DNA of 64,000 nt, taken from an uncultured Eubacteriales bacterium. Lineage in GTDB: Bacteria > Bacillota > Clostridia > Oscillospirales > Oscillospiraceae. The position numbers and the translations under genes were made by a program. Below the pieces are notes generated by a model. It was not told the DNA's origin and searched no databases. It worked only from the letters and a program-made list of their open reading frames with translations. The stretch is taken from assembly GCA_900545495.1 (NCBI GenBank), contig UQZJ01000007.1:1-64000 (forward strand), written 5' to 3'. This document shows, one piece after another, positions 16,928 through 25,302 of the stretch; the stretch's first letter is position 1, and each line of letters begins with the position of its first letter.

Positions 16928-17761
16928 ATGAAGAAAATTCTTTCGTTTCTGCTGGCCGCTCTGATGATGACGGCGCTGCTGGTTGGCTGCGGACAGCAGC
17001 AGACCGACGCTCCCGACAGCGACAAGCCCGACCAGCCCGCACTGGCGGACGGCGTGTACACCGCCGACTTCAACACCGACAGCAGTATGTTCCACGCCAA
17101 CGAGACCTGCGACGGCAAGGGTGTGCTGACCGTGAAGGACGGCCAGATGACCATCCACGTCAGCCTCGCCTCCACCAGCATCGTCAACCTGTTCCCCGGT
17201 CTGAAGGAGGACGCCCAGAAGGACGGCGCCGTGCTGCTGCAGCCCACCAAGGACACTGTCACCTATCCCGATGGCCTGACCGAAACGGTCAACGGCTTTG
17301 ATATCCCTGTTCCCGCGCTGGACGAGGAGTTCGACGTGGCCCTCATCGGCAAGAAGGGCGTGTGGTATGACCACAAGGTCTCCGTCTCCAACCCCGTACT
17401 GAAGGAGGAGAACGACGACGCTGCCGCCATTACGCTGGCGGACGGCACCTACACCATCGAGGTGGGCTTCGAGGGCGGCTCCGGCAAGTCCCACGTGCTG
17501 ACCCCCTGCACCCTGAAGGTGGAGAACGGCGCTGCCACTGCCACCATCGTGTGGAGCAGCCAGAAGTACGACTATATGCTGGTGGACGGCCAGCGCTATG
17601 ACGTTCTCACCACCGAGGGCGGCTCCACCTTCGAGATCCCCGTCCGGGCGCTGGATACCCCGCTGACGGTGATCGGCGATACCACCGCCATGAGCACCCC
17701 CCACGAGATCGAGTACACTCTGACCTTTGATTCCTCCACCGCCGTGGAGGCCGCCCAGTGA
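16928..17761 (+). CDS. Lipoprotein with two tandem beta domains, probable tetrapyrrole/metal-uptake accessory
   Basis: A 277-residue lipoprotein (lipobox LVGC, Cys21). It contains two related modules of about 100 residues: the first starts at 'LADGVYTADFNTDSSMFHA', the second at 'LADGTYTIEVGFEGGSGKS'. Each ends with an 'IPVPALDEEFDV' or 'IPVRALDTPLTV' segment, so an internal duplication is clear. The second module resembles small domains found in iron/heme-uptake loci of Firmicutes ('ATIVWSSQKYDYMLVDG'). It lies between cbiK and a FecB-like binding protein, which suggests it hands a metallo-tetrapyrrole or cobalt compound to the transporter. That role is inference. Confidence 0.75.
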   Translation: MKKILSFLLAALMMTALLVGCGQQQTDAPDSDKPDQPALADGVYTADFNTDSSMFHANETCDGKGVLTVKDGQMTIHVSLASTSIVNLFPGLKEDAQKDGAVLLQPTKDTVTYPDGLTETVNGFDIPVPALDEEFDVALIGKKGVWYDHKVSVSNPVLKEENDDAAAITLADGTYTIEVGFEGGSGKSHVLTPCTLKVENGAATATIVWSSQKYDYMLVDGQRYDVLTTEGGSTFEIPVRALDTPLTVIGDTTAMSTPHEIEYTLTFDSSTAVEAAQ

Positions 17762-18909
17762 GGCGTTTTCTCGCCGGGCTGCTGGCGGCGCTGATGGTCT
17801 TGTCCCTCTGCGCCTGCGGCACGACTGACGCCCCCGCCAAAGCAGACGGGCAAACCGCCGCCGTGTCGTGGGACGAGCTGGTCTTTGACCGCACCATGCC
17901 CCTGCGCTACGCCCAGCAGTTCACCGTGGAGTACGCCGGTGAGAGCTACAAGCGCATCACCATCCACGACGACCGGGTGTACCTGCTGGTGGCGGAGGGC
18001 GCGGCGGTACCGGATGGTGTGCCGGAGAAGGTCACCGTTTTGCAGCAGCCGCTGGATCAGATCTATCTGGTAGCGGCTGCCGCCATGGACTACTTTGACA
18101 AGCTGGATGCCGTTGGTTGCATCACCCTCAGCGGCAAAAAGCAGGCGGACTGGTACATCCAAAGCGCCAAGGACGCCATGGACAGCGGCGCGATGACCTA
18201 CGCCGGCAAGTATTCTGAGCCGGATTATGAGCTGATTTTGTCCAACGGCTGCGATCTGGCGGTGGAGAACACCATGATCTACCACTCCCCGGCGGTGCTG
18301 GAGCAGCTGGAGCGGCTGGGTATTCCCGTGCTGGTGGAGACCTCCAGCTATGAGACCCTGCCCATGGGGCGGATGGAGTGGATCAAGCTGTACGCGGCGC
18401 TGCTGGACAAGGAGGACGAGGCCGAGGCGCTGTTCAACGCAAAGATGGACAGCGTGGCGGATGTGCTGGAGCAGCAGCCCACCGGCAAGACCGTGGCGTT
18501 CTTCTACATCACCAGCAGCGGTGCGGTGAATGTCCGCAAGTCCACGGACTATGTGGCGAAGTGTGTCGCCATCGCCGGCGGCGACTATGTCTCCTTCGAC
18601 GAGTCGGCGGAGGACAACGCACAGTCCACCATCAATATTCAGATGGAATCCTTCTACCACGGGGCGGTGGACGCCGACGTGCTGATCTACAACAGCATCA
18701 TCGACGGTGAGCTGCACACGCTGGACGAATTGGTGGCACTGGACCCGCTTCTGGCCGACTTCAAGGCTGTCAAGAGCGGCAACGTGTGGTGCCTGACCAA
18801 AAACTTCTATCAGGAGTCGCTGGAGCTGAGCGACCTCATTCTGGACGTCAACCATGCGTTGAACGACGCGCCGGACACGGCGTTTCACTTCCTGACACGG
18901 ATGAAGTGA
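17758..18909 (+). CDS. FecB/BtuF-like ABC substrate-binding lipoprotein
   Basis: A 383-residue lipoprotein (lipobox LCAC, Cys20) of the helical-backbone binding proteins used for B12, heme and siderophores. Features include 'LSNGCDLAVENTMIYHSP', 'LERLGIPVLVETSSYETLP', 'TGKTVAFFYITSSGAVNVRK' and the C-terminal 'LDPLLADFKAVKSGNVWCL'. The GTG start overlaps the stop of the previous gene (GTGA), showing translational coupling. With the next two genes it forms a complete type II importer. Because it sits in a B12-riboswitch operon, a corrinoid or related tetrapyrrole is the likely ligand; iron-siderophore is the alternative. Confidence 0.88.
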   Translation: MRRFLAGLLAALMVLSLCACGTTDAPAKADGQTAAVSWDELVFDRTMPLRYAQQFTVEYAGESYKRITIHDDRVYLLVAEGAAVPDGVPEKVTVLQQPLDQIYLVAAAAMDYFDKLDAVGCITLSGKKQADWYIQSAKDAMDSGAMTYAGKYSEPDYELILSNGCDLAVENTMIYHSPAVLEQLERLGIPVLVETSSYETLPMGRMEWIKLYAALLDKEDEAEALFNAKMDSVADVLEQQPTGKTVAFFYITSSGAVNVRKSTDYVAKCVAIAGGDYVSFDESAEDNAQSTINIQMESFYHGAVDADVLIYNSIIDGELHTLDELVALDPLLADFKAVKSGNVWCLTKNFYQESLELSDLILDVNHALNDAPDTAFHFLTRMK

Positions 18910-18946
18910 GCATTTTTTACATCATTACATTATAAGGAGGAGCGGC

Positions 18947-19960
18947 ATGAAGAACACCCGAACACTTCGCATCTGGGGAGGCTTTTGGCTGCTCCTCCTG
19001 CTTTTGTTTGTATTTATACTCTGGAACATATTCGCGGGAAGCGTCTCTCTTTCCGCGTCTGAGATATGGCGGATACTGCTGGGCGGCGATGTGGGCTTTA
19101 CACAGAGCCAGATCATCGTAAAGATCCGGCTGCCCCGGCTTCTGTCGGCGCTGATCCTGGGCGGGGCGCTGTCCCTGTCCGGCTATCTGCTGCAAACCTT
19201 TTTCCACAACCCCATCGCCGGCCCCTTCGTGCTGGGTATCTCCTCCGGCGCGAAGATGACGGTGTGCGTGGCCATGCTGGCGCTGCTGAGCCGGGGCAAG
19301 ACCACCTCCTCCGCCATTCTCATTGCGGCGGCGTTCGTGGGTGCCATGGTGTCCATGGGCTTCGTGCTGCTGATCTCCCAGCGGGTCAAGCGCATGAGCC
19401 TGCTGGTGGTCTGCGGCGTGATGATCGGCTACATCTGCTCGGCGCTGACGGATTTTCTCGTGACCTTTGCCGACGATTCCAGCATCGTGAACCTGCACAA
19501 CTGGTCGCTGGGCTCCTTCTCCGGTATGAGCTGGGAGAATGTAAAGACCATGGCCGCTGTCTGTGGCGTCACGCTGCTGCTGACCTTTCTGCTGTCCAAG
19601 CCCATCCGGGCGTACCAGCTGGGCGAGGTCTACGCCCAGAACATGGGCGTGCCGCTGCGGGCGTTCCGGACGGCGCTGATCCTGCTGTCCAGCGTGCTGT
19701 CCGCCTGCGTCACGGCCTTTGCCGGCCCTATCTCCTTTGTGGGCATCGCCGTGCCGCACCTGATGAAATCCCTCTTTAAGTCGGCGGAGCCGCTCGTCAT
19801 GATCCCGGCGTGCTTTCTGGGCGGCGGCGTGTTCTGCCTGTTCTGCGACCTCATCGCCCGCACCGCCTTCGCCCCCACGGAGGTGAGCATCAGCTCCGTC
19901 ACGGCGGTGTTCGGCGCACCTATCGTCATCTACATGATGATCCACAGAAAGGCAGCGTGA
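18947..19960 (+). CDS. FecCD/BtuC-type ABC permease
   Basis: A 337-residue permease with about ten membrane segments, the normal length of this family. Typical text: 'ILWNIFAGSVSLSASEIW', 'IRLPRLLSALILGGALSLSG', 'FHNPIAGPFVLGISSGAKM', 'GPISFVGIAVPHLMKSLF' and the coupling segment near 'GEVYAQNMGV'. It dimerises with the ATPase encoded immediately downstream. The ATG has AAGGAGGAG before it. Only one permease gene is present, consistent with a homodimer. Confidence 0.93.
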   Translation: MKNTRTLRIWGGFWLLLLLLFVFILWNIFAGSVSLSASEIWRILLGGDVGFTQSQIIVKIRLPRLLSALILGGALSLSGYLLQTFFHNPIAGPFVLGISSGAKMTVCVAMLALLSRGKTTSSAILIAAAFVGAMVSMGFVLLISQRVKRMSLLVVCGVMIGYICSALTDFLVTFADDSSIVNLHNWSLGSFSGMSWENVKTMAAVCGVTLLLTFLLSKPIRAYQLGEVYAQNMGVPLRAFRTALILLSSVLSACVTAFAGPISFVGIAVPHLMKSLFKSAEPLVMIPACFLGGGVFCLFCDLIARTAFAPTEVSISSVTAVFGAPIVIYMMIHRKAA

Positions 19961-19962
19961 GT

Positions 19963-20733
19963 ATGGCAGCATATCTGGAAACAAAAGACCTGTCCGTGGG
20001 CTACCACGGCAAGCCGCTGATCGAGGATGTCGCCCTCCATGTGCAGCGGGGCAAGATCGTGACGCTCATCGGCCCCAACGGGTCGGGAAAATCCACCATA
20101 TTGAAAACCATTATCGGCCAGCTCTCCAAGGTGTCCGGCACGGTGTTTCTGGACGGCAAGGCCATGGAGGCGCGCAGCCGCAACGAGATCGCCCGGCGCA
20201 TGGCCATTTTGATGACGGCCCGCATGGAGCCGGAGCTGATGACCTGCCGGGACGTGGTGAGCAGCGGCCGCTATCCCTACACCGGGCGGCTGGGCATTTT
20301 GCAGCCGGAGGATCAGGCCATCGTGGAGCGCTCCTTGGAGCAGGTAGGCGGCATGGAGTTTGCTGACCGCCCCTTCTCCGCCATCAGCGATGGGCAGCGC
20401 CAGCGCATCCTCTTGGCGCGGGCGCTGTGTCAGGAGCCGGAGATCATCGTGCTGGACGAGCCCACCAGCTTTCTGGATATCCGCTACAAGCTGGAGCTTT
20501 TGACGGTACTCAAGCGCATGGTACGGGAAAACGATCTGGCGGTACTGCTGTCGCTCCACGAGCTGGAGCTGGCGGAGCGCATCTCCGACACCGTGGTGTG
20601 CGTGGCAGGCGACCGGATCGACCGCATCGGCCCGCCGGAGGAGATCTTTACGCGGGCGTATATCGCAAAGCTGTACCAGATGGAGCATGGGAAGTATGAC
20701 CCCTGCTTCGACAGTCTGGAATTTGTGCCGTAA
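19963..20733 (+). CDS. FecE/BtuD-type ABC ATPase
   Basis: A 256-residue ATP-binding subunit. Walker A 'GPNGSGKSTI', Q-loop 'MTARMEPELMTC', signature 'FSAISDGQRQRILLARAL' and Walker B 'EIIVLDEPTSFLDI', switch His in 'LLSLHELELAERI'. The signature serine-glycine pair appears as 'ISDGQ', a variant common in iron/B12 importers. It follows the permease by two bases; a GTG at 19957 overlapping the permease stop is an alternative start. Together with the binding lipoprotein and permease it completes the importer. Confidence 0.93.
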   Translation: MAAYLETKDLSVGYHGKPLIEDVALHVQRGKIVTLIGPNGSGKSTILKTIIGQLSKVSGTVFLDGKAMEARSRNEIARRMAILMTARMEPELMTCRDVVSSGRYPYTGRLGILQPEDQAIVERSLEQVGGMEFADRPFSAISDGQRQRILLARALCQEPEIIVLDEPTSFLDIRYKLELLTVLKRMVRENDLAVLLSLHELELAERISDTVVCVAGDRIDRIGPPEEIFTRAYIAKLYQMEHGKYDPCFDSLEFVP

Positions 20734-20744
20734 GGAGCAGCGAC

Positions 20745-21431
20745 ATGGAAAAACAGGGTGTTTTTTACGCCGTCAGCGTGGGCCCCGGCGACCCGGAGCT
20801 GCTGACCCGGCAGGCGTGCCGGGTGCTGGAGGCGTGTGACATTATCGCGGCTCCCCGGATGAAGTCCGGACGGATGCTGGCGCTGGACATCGCCGCCGGG
20901 GCGGTGGATATGCAGGGCAAGACCATCTTGCCGCTGGACTTCACCATGGCGCGTGACGCGGCGGTACGGGAGGACAGCTACCGCACGGCGGCAGCCGCTA
21001 TCAAAGCCGAACTGGCGGCGGGGCGGGACGTGGCCATGGTGAATCTGGGCGACGTGTCCGTGTACGCCACGGCCTACTATATTCTGGAGCGCATCCGCGC
21101 TGACGGGTTTGGGACGGTGATGTGTCCCGGCGTCACCAGCTTCTGCGCCGTGGCGGCGCGGCTGGGGCGCAGCCTCACCCGCATGGAGGAGCCTCTCCAC
21201 ATCCTGCCGGGCAGCGCCGAGCTGGACAGCGCGCTGGCGCTGCCGGGAACGAAGGTCATCATGAAGTCCGGCAAGGCCATCCACGAGACGGCGGCGGCGC
21301 TGGAGCGCCGCGGTATGGCGGCAAACGCCGGTATGGTGGCGGACTGCGGGCTGGAGACAGAGCAGGTCTGCACCGATCTGCGGCACTTGCCGGAGGAGAT
21401 CAGCTATTTTGCCACCATCGTGGCGGATTGA
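20745..21431 (+). CDS. cbiL: Cobalt-factor II C20-methyltransferase CbiL
   Basis: A 228-residue SAM-dependent tetrapyrrole methyltransferase. The N-terminal glycine-rich loop 'YAVSVGPGDPELLT' and the second motif 'AMVNLGDVSVYATAYYI' are diagnostic, and 'GTVMCPGVTSFCAVAARLG' fits CbiL/CobI. It methylates C20 of the cobalt-loaded precorrin-2 ring, the first methylation of the corrin pathway after cobalt insertion. It follows the ATPase by 11 bp and precedes cbiA by 9 bp, so it belongs to the same transcript. Confidence 0.92.
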   Translation: MEKQGVFYAVSVGPGDPELLTRQACRVLEACDIIAAPRMKSGRMLALDIAAGAVDMQGKTILPLDFTMARDAAVREDSYRTAAAAIKAELAAGRDVAMVNLGDVSVYATAYYILERIRADGFGTVMCPGVTSFCAVAARLGRSLTRMEEPLHILPGSAELDSALALPGTKVIMKSGKAIHETAAALERRGMAANAGMVADCGLETEQVCTDLRHLPEEISYFATIVAD

Positions 21432-21440
21432 GAGGGCGCT

Positions 21441-22787
21441 ATGGAGCAAAAAGTCCCCCGGCTGGTGCTGGCCGGTACCAACAGCGGCTGCGGCAAGACC
21501 ACCGTCACCTGCGCCGTTTTGCAGGCGCTGGTATTGCGGGGTCTGCGGGTAGGCGCGGCGAAATGCGGTCCGGATTACATCGACCCCATGTTCCACAGCC
21601 GGGTCATCGGCGCGAAAAGCTCTAACCTCGACCCGTTCTTTTTTGACCGCGACACCATGCGCTATCTGCTGGCGCACAATGGCGAGGGCTGCGACGTTAC
21701 GGTGATTGAGGGTGTCATGGGCTACTATGACGGTCTGGGCCTCACCTCCACCCGAGCCAGCACTTATGAGGCGGCGCGGGAGACCGAAAGCCCCGTGGTG
21801 CTGGTGGTCAACGCCCGGGGCGCGGCGCTGTCGGTTCTGGCGGCGGCGGAGGGCTTTCTCCGCTTCGCGCCGGACAGCGGCATCCGGGGCGTCATCCTCA
21901 ACGGGTGCAGCGCCATGAGCTACGGCCCGCTGGCGCGGGAGCTGGAAAATCGTCTGGGCGTCCGCGCCTGCGGCTACCTGCCCCGTCTGCCGGAGTGCGC
22001 GCTGGAGAGCCGCCATCTGGGGCTCATCACCGCGGACGAGGTAGCCGACCTGCAAGAGAAGCTGCGCAAGCTGGCGGCCGAGGCGGAAAAGACGCTGGAC
22101 ATAGCCGCTCTGCTGGAAATCGCGGCTGCCGCGCCGCCCCTTCGCTTTACGCCGCCGGTGCTGCCGGAGGCGGGCGCGCCGGTGCGTATCGGCGTGGCGC
22201 GGGACCGGGCGTTCTGCTTTTACTATGAGGACAGCCTCGACCTGCTGCGGCAGCTGGGTGCGGAGCTGATACCCTTCAGCCCGCTGGCGGATGAGCGGCT
22301 TCCCGACGGCGTACAGGGTCTGTACTTGGGCGGCGGCTACCCGGAGCTGTACGCGGCGCAGTTGGAAGAAAACCGTACCCTGCGCGGGCAGCTTCGGGAG
22401 GCCGTACACGCGGGGATGCCCTGTATCGCCGAGTGCGGCGGCTTTATGTACCTGACGCAGACCATCGCGGGCCACGCCATGGTAGGCGCGCTGCCCGGTG
22501 ACTGCTTTGACACAGGGAAGCTGACCCGGTTCGGCTACATCACCGCCACGGCGCAGGGGGACAGCCTCCTCTGCCGCGCCGGAGAGCAGGTACCTATGCA
22601 TGAATTTCACCACTGGGACACCCCCCAGCCCGGCGGCGCTTTTCTGGCGGAAAAGCCCTCCGGCAAGCAGTGGCGCTGTGCGTATGCCACGGACACGCTG
22701 TACGCGGGTTTCCCTCACTTCCATTTTTACGCCAAGCCTGCCATGGCACAGCGCTTTTTGGCAGCTTGCAGAAAGGAGACGCTATGA
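21441..22787 (+). CDS. cbiA: Cobyrinate a,c-diamide synthase CbiA
   Basis: A 448-residue glutamine-dependent amidotransferase that amidates the a and c side chains of cobyrinate with ATP. The N-terminal dethiobiotin-synthetase-like domain has the P-loop 'GTNSGCGKTTVTCAV' and 'KCGPDYIDPMFHS'. The C-terminal class I-like glutaminase domain has the nucleophile Cys in 'CIAECGGFMYLTQ' and the catalytic His in 'MHEFHHWDT'. It starts at an ATG 9 bp after cbiL and its stop overlaps the start of cbiC. Confidence 0.95.
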   Translation: MEQKVPRLVLAGTNSGCGKTTVTCAVLQALVLRGLRVGAAKCGPDYIDPMFHSRVIGAKSSNLDPFFFDRDTMRYLLAHNGEGCDVTVIEGVMGYYDGLGLTSTRASTYEAARETESPVVLVVNARGAALSVLAAAEGFLRFAPDSGIRGVILNGCSAMSYGPLARELENRLGVRACGYLPRLPECALESRHLGLITADEVADLQEKLRKLAAEAEKTLDIAALLEIAAAAPPLRFTPPVLPEAGAPVRIGVARDRAFCFYYEDSLDLLRQLGAELIPFSPLADERLPDGVQGLYLGGGYPELYAAQLEENRTLRGQLREAVHAGMPCIAECGGFMYLTQTIAGHAMVGALPGDCFDTGKLTRFGYITATAQGDSLLCRAGEQVPMHEFHHWDTPQPGGAFLAEKPSGKQWRCAYATDTLYAGFPHFHFYAKPAMAQRFLAACRKETL

Positions 22788-23410
22788 TGGAGCAGATGAA
22801 GCCTATGGATATCGAGAAGCGCAGCTTCGCCATCATCACCGAGCTGCTGGGTGACCGGCGGCTGGACCCGGAGAATGAGCTGGTCATCAAGCGGGTCATC
22901 CACACCACGGCGGACTTTGACTATGTGGACAATCTGGCCTTTTCCGACCACGCGGTGGAAAAGGGCATCGCCGCCCTGCGGGCGGGCTGTGACATCGTCA
23001 CCGACACCCAGATGGCCAAGGCCGGGATCAACAAGTCCATCCTCGCCTCGCTGGGCGGGGAGGTACACTGCTTCATGTCGGACGCGGACGTGGCGGCGGA
23101 GGCCAAGGAGCGGGGCGTGACCCGTGCCTTCGTATCCATGGAGCGGGCGGCGGCGCTGGAAAAGCCCTGCATTTTCGCCATCGGCAACGCCCCCACGGCG
23201 CTTTTCTCGCTGGAGGCGCTGATGGAGGCCGGCAAGCTCCACCCCGCCCTCATCATCGGCGTGCCGGTGGGCTTTGTGAACGTGGTGGAGAGCAAGGAGC
23301 GCATCATCGAGGCCGCTGCCGCGCCCTACATCGTGGCACGGGGCCGCAAGGGCGGCAGCAATGTGGCGGCGGCTATCTGCAACGCCATGCTCTACCAGAT
23401 CAGGCGGTAG
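22784..23410 (+). CDS. cbiC: Cobalt-precorrin-8 methylmutase CbiC
   Basis: A 208-residue enzyme that moves the C11 methyl to C12 to give cobyrinate. Conserved text: 'VIKRVIHTTADFDYVDNL' with the catalytic His, 'GCDIVTDTQMAKAGINKS', 'GNAPTALFSLEALMEAG' and 'GVPVGFVNVVESKE'. The start ATG lies in an ATGATG that overlaps the cbiA stop; AAAGGAG precedes it. Either ATG could be used. Length is normal for CbiC/CobH. Confidence 0.95.
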   Translation: MMEQMKPMDIEKRSFAIITELLGDRRLDPENELVIKRVIHTTADFDYVDNLAFSDHAVEKGIAALRAGCDIVTDTQMAKAGINKSILASLGGEVHCFMSDADVAAEAKERGVTRAFVSMERAAALEKPCIFAIGNAPTALFSLEALMEAGKLHPALIIGVPVGFVNVVESKERIIEAAAAPYIVARGRKGGSNVAAAICNAMLYQIRR

Positions 23411-23416
23411 ACCACC

Positions 23417-24544
23417 ATGAAGGAATTTGTGATGCGGGACGGGAAAAAGCTCCGTCTGGGCTACACCACCGGCTCCTGCGCCGCGGCGGCCGCCAAGGCC
23501 GCCGCGTGGATGCTGTTGAGCGGCAGTAAGAAGGAGACCATCCGTCTGCTGACGCCCAAGGGCATAGAGCTGACGCTGGCGGTGGAGGACATCCACAGCT
23601 CCCCGGACTGTGTGCGCTGCGCCATTCGGAAGGACAGCGGCGACGACCCGGATATCACCCGCGACACCCTCGTTTACGCCGAGGTGCGAAAAACGGAGGA
23701 CGCGGGCATTGTCATCGACGGCGGACAGGGTGTGGGCCGTGTGACCAAGCCTGGGCTTGACCAGCCGGTGGGCGCGGCGGCCATCAACTCCGTTCCCCGC
23801 CGGATGATCCGGGAGAATGTGGAGGAGGTCTGCGGCCTGCTGGGCTACACTGACGGCCTGCGGGTGGTGATCTCCGTCCCGGAGGGGGAGGCGCTGGCAA
23901 AGAAGACCTTCAATCCCCGGCTGGGCATCGAGGGCGGCATCTCCATCTTAGGCACCACGGGGATCGTGGAGCCGATGAGTGAGCAGGCGCTGGTGGACAC
24001 CATTCATGTGGAACTGCGGCAGCGGCGGGAGAGCGGCGCGGACTATGTGCTGCTGGCCCCCGGCAACTACGGCGCGGACTATATCAAGAACGCCATGGGC
24101 ATCGACCCCGCCACGGCGGTGATGACCTCCAACTTCATCGGCGATGCGCTGGAGATGTGCCGGGAGCTGGGCTTTCACGGGGCGCTGCTCATCGGTCACA
24201 TCGGCAAGCTGGTGAAGCTGGCGGGCGGTATGTGGAACACCCACTCCCGCTACGGCGACTGCCGCACGGACATTCTGACAGCCTGTGCCGCCGCGGAGGG
24301 TCTGGACGCGGCGGCAGCGGAGGCGCTGCTCCACTGCGCCACCTGCGACGACGCCCTGCGGATCCTGCAGGAGCAAGGGCTTTATGAGGCGGTGCTGCAC
24401 CGTCTGGCGGGGCGCATCGACGCGATGCTGCCCTATAAATGCGGCGATATGGAGGCAGGCGCCATCCTGTTCTCCAAGGAATACGGCTATCTCTGTGAGA
24501 CAAAGGACGCAGCGGCACTGCTGCGCCGGATAAAGGAGGACTGA
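23417..24544 (+). CDS. cbiD: Cobalt-precorrin-5B C1-methyltransferase CbiD
   Basis: A 375-residue enzyme of the anaerobic route that methylates C1 of the ring. CbiD is unrelated to the other methyltransferases. Diagnostic text: 'LRLGYTTGSCAAAAAKAA' at the N-terminus, 'RVTKPGLDQPVGAAAIN', 'ILGTTGIVEPMSEQALVD' and 'LIGHIGKLVKLAGGMWNTH'. It starts 6 bp after cbiC and ends 2 bp before cbiF. Its presence, with CbiG and CbiK, shows the early-cobalt (anaerobic) pathway. Confidence 0.95.
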   Translation: MKEFVMRDGKKLRLGYTTGSCAAAAAKAAAWMLLSGSKKETIRLLTPKGIELTLAVEDIHSSPDCVRCAIRKDSGDDPDITRDTLVYAEVRKTEDAGIVIDGGQGVGRVTKPGLDQPVGAAAINSVPRRMIRENVEEVCGLLGYTDGLRVVISVPEGEALAKKTFNPRLGIEGGISILGTTGIVEPMSEQALVDTIHVELRQRRESGADYVLLAPGNYGADYIKNAMGIDPATAVMTSNFIGDALEMCRELGFHGALLIGHIGKLVKLAGGMWNTHSRYGDCRTDILTACAAAEGLDAAAAEALLHCATCDDALRILQEQGLYEAVLHRLAGRIDAMLPYKCGDMEAGAILFSKEYGYLCETKDAAALLRRIKED

Positions 24545-24546
24545 CA

Positions 24547-25302
24547 ATGGTACATTTTGTGGGAGCGGGCAGCGGCGCTGCCGACCTTATTACCGTCCGG
24601 GGCGCCAAGCTGCTGGGCGAGGCCGACGTGGTGATCTACGCAGGGTCTTTGGTAAATCCCGCGGTGCTGGACTATACCAAAGCGGGCTGTGAGATCCACG
24701 ACAGCGCCAAGCTGACGCTGGAGGAGGTCATCGCCCTCATTGAAAAGGCGGAGGCCGCCGGCAAGACCACGGTGCGCCTGCACACAGGGGATTCCAGCAT
24801 TTACGGCGCGGTGCGGGAGCAGTTCGACGAGCTGGAAAAACGCGGCATCGCCTACGACGTCTGTCCCGGCGTCAGCGCCTTCTGCGGCGCGGCGGCGGCT
24901 CTGCGGGCGGAGTACACCCTGCCCGATGTGAGCCAGACCGTCATCATCACCCGCGCTCCCGGCCGCACGCCGGTGCCGGAGCGGGAGTCCATTCGCTCAC
25001 TGGCCGCCCATCAGGCCACCATGGTGCTGTTTCTCAGCACCTCGCTGACGGAGCATTTGCAAGCCGAGCTGCTGGCAGGGGGCTATGCCGCCGAGACGCC
25101 GGTGGCGGTGGTGTATAAGGCCACCTGGCCGGAGGAGAAGATCTTCCGCTGCACGGTAGGCACGCTCCACGAGACGGTGACGGGCAACGGTCTGACCAAG
25201 ACCTCGCTGATCGTGGTGGGCAACTGTCTGGGCGACAGCTATCTCCGCTCCCTGCTGTACCACCCCGATTTTACAACGGAGTTCCGCAAGGGGGCGCAAT
25301 GA
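24547..25302 (+). CDS. cbiF: Cobalt-precorrin-4 C11-methyltransferase CbiF
   Basis: A 251-residue SAM-dependent methyltransferase. The N-terminal 'VHFVGAGSGAADLITVRGA' and 'VVIYAGSLVNPAVLDYTK' are characteristic of CbiF/CobM, as is the 'TVRLHTGDSSIYGAVREQ' loop. It methylates C11 of cobalt-precorrin-4. The gene begins 2 bp after cbiD, with AAGGAGG inside the end of cbiD, and overlaps cbiG by four bases (ATGA). Confidence 0.95.
   Translation: MVHFVGAGSGAADLITVRGAKLLGEADVVIYAGSLVNPAVLDYTKAGCEIHDSAKLTLEEVIALIEKAEAAGKTTVRLHTGDSSIYGAVREQFDELEKRGIAYDVCPGVSAFCGAAAALRAEYTLPDVSQTVIITRAPGRTPVPERESIRSLAAHQATMVLFLSTSLTEHLQAELLAGGYAAETPVAVVYKATWPEEKIFRCTVGTLHETVTGNGLTKTSLIVVGNCLGDSYLRSLLYHPDFTTEFRKGAQ

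Noticed and set aside
15530..18888. Very long open frames on the minus strand opposite cbiK and the following genes
   Set aside because: They are antisense to genes with clear signal peptides and family motifs, have repetitive His/Gly/Gln-rich composition and no ribosome sites; they result from high GC codon bias.
20484..22724. A 746-codon minus-strand frame opposite cbiL and cbiA
   Set aside because: It mirrors the codon pattern of two certain cobalamin genes and is arginine/alanine-rich without any motif.
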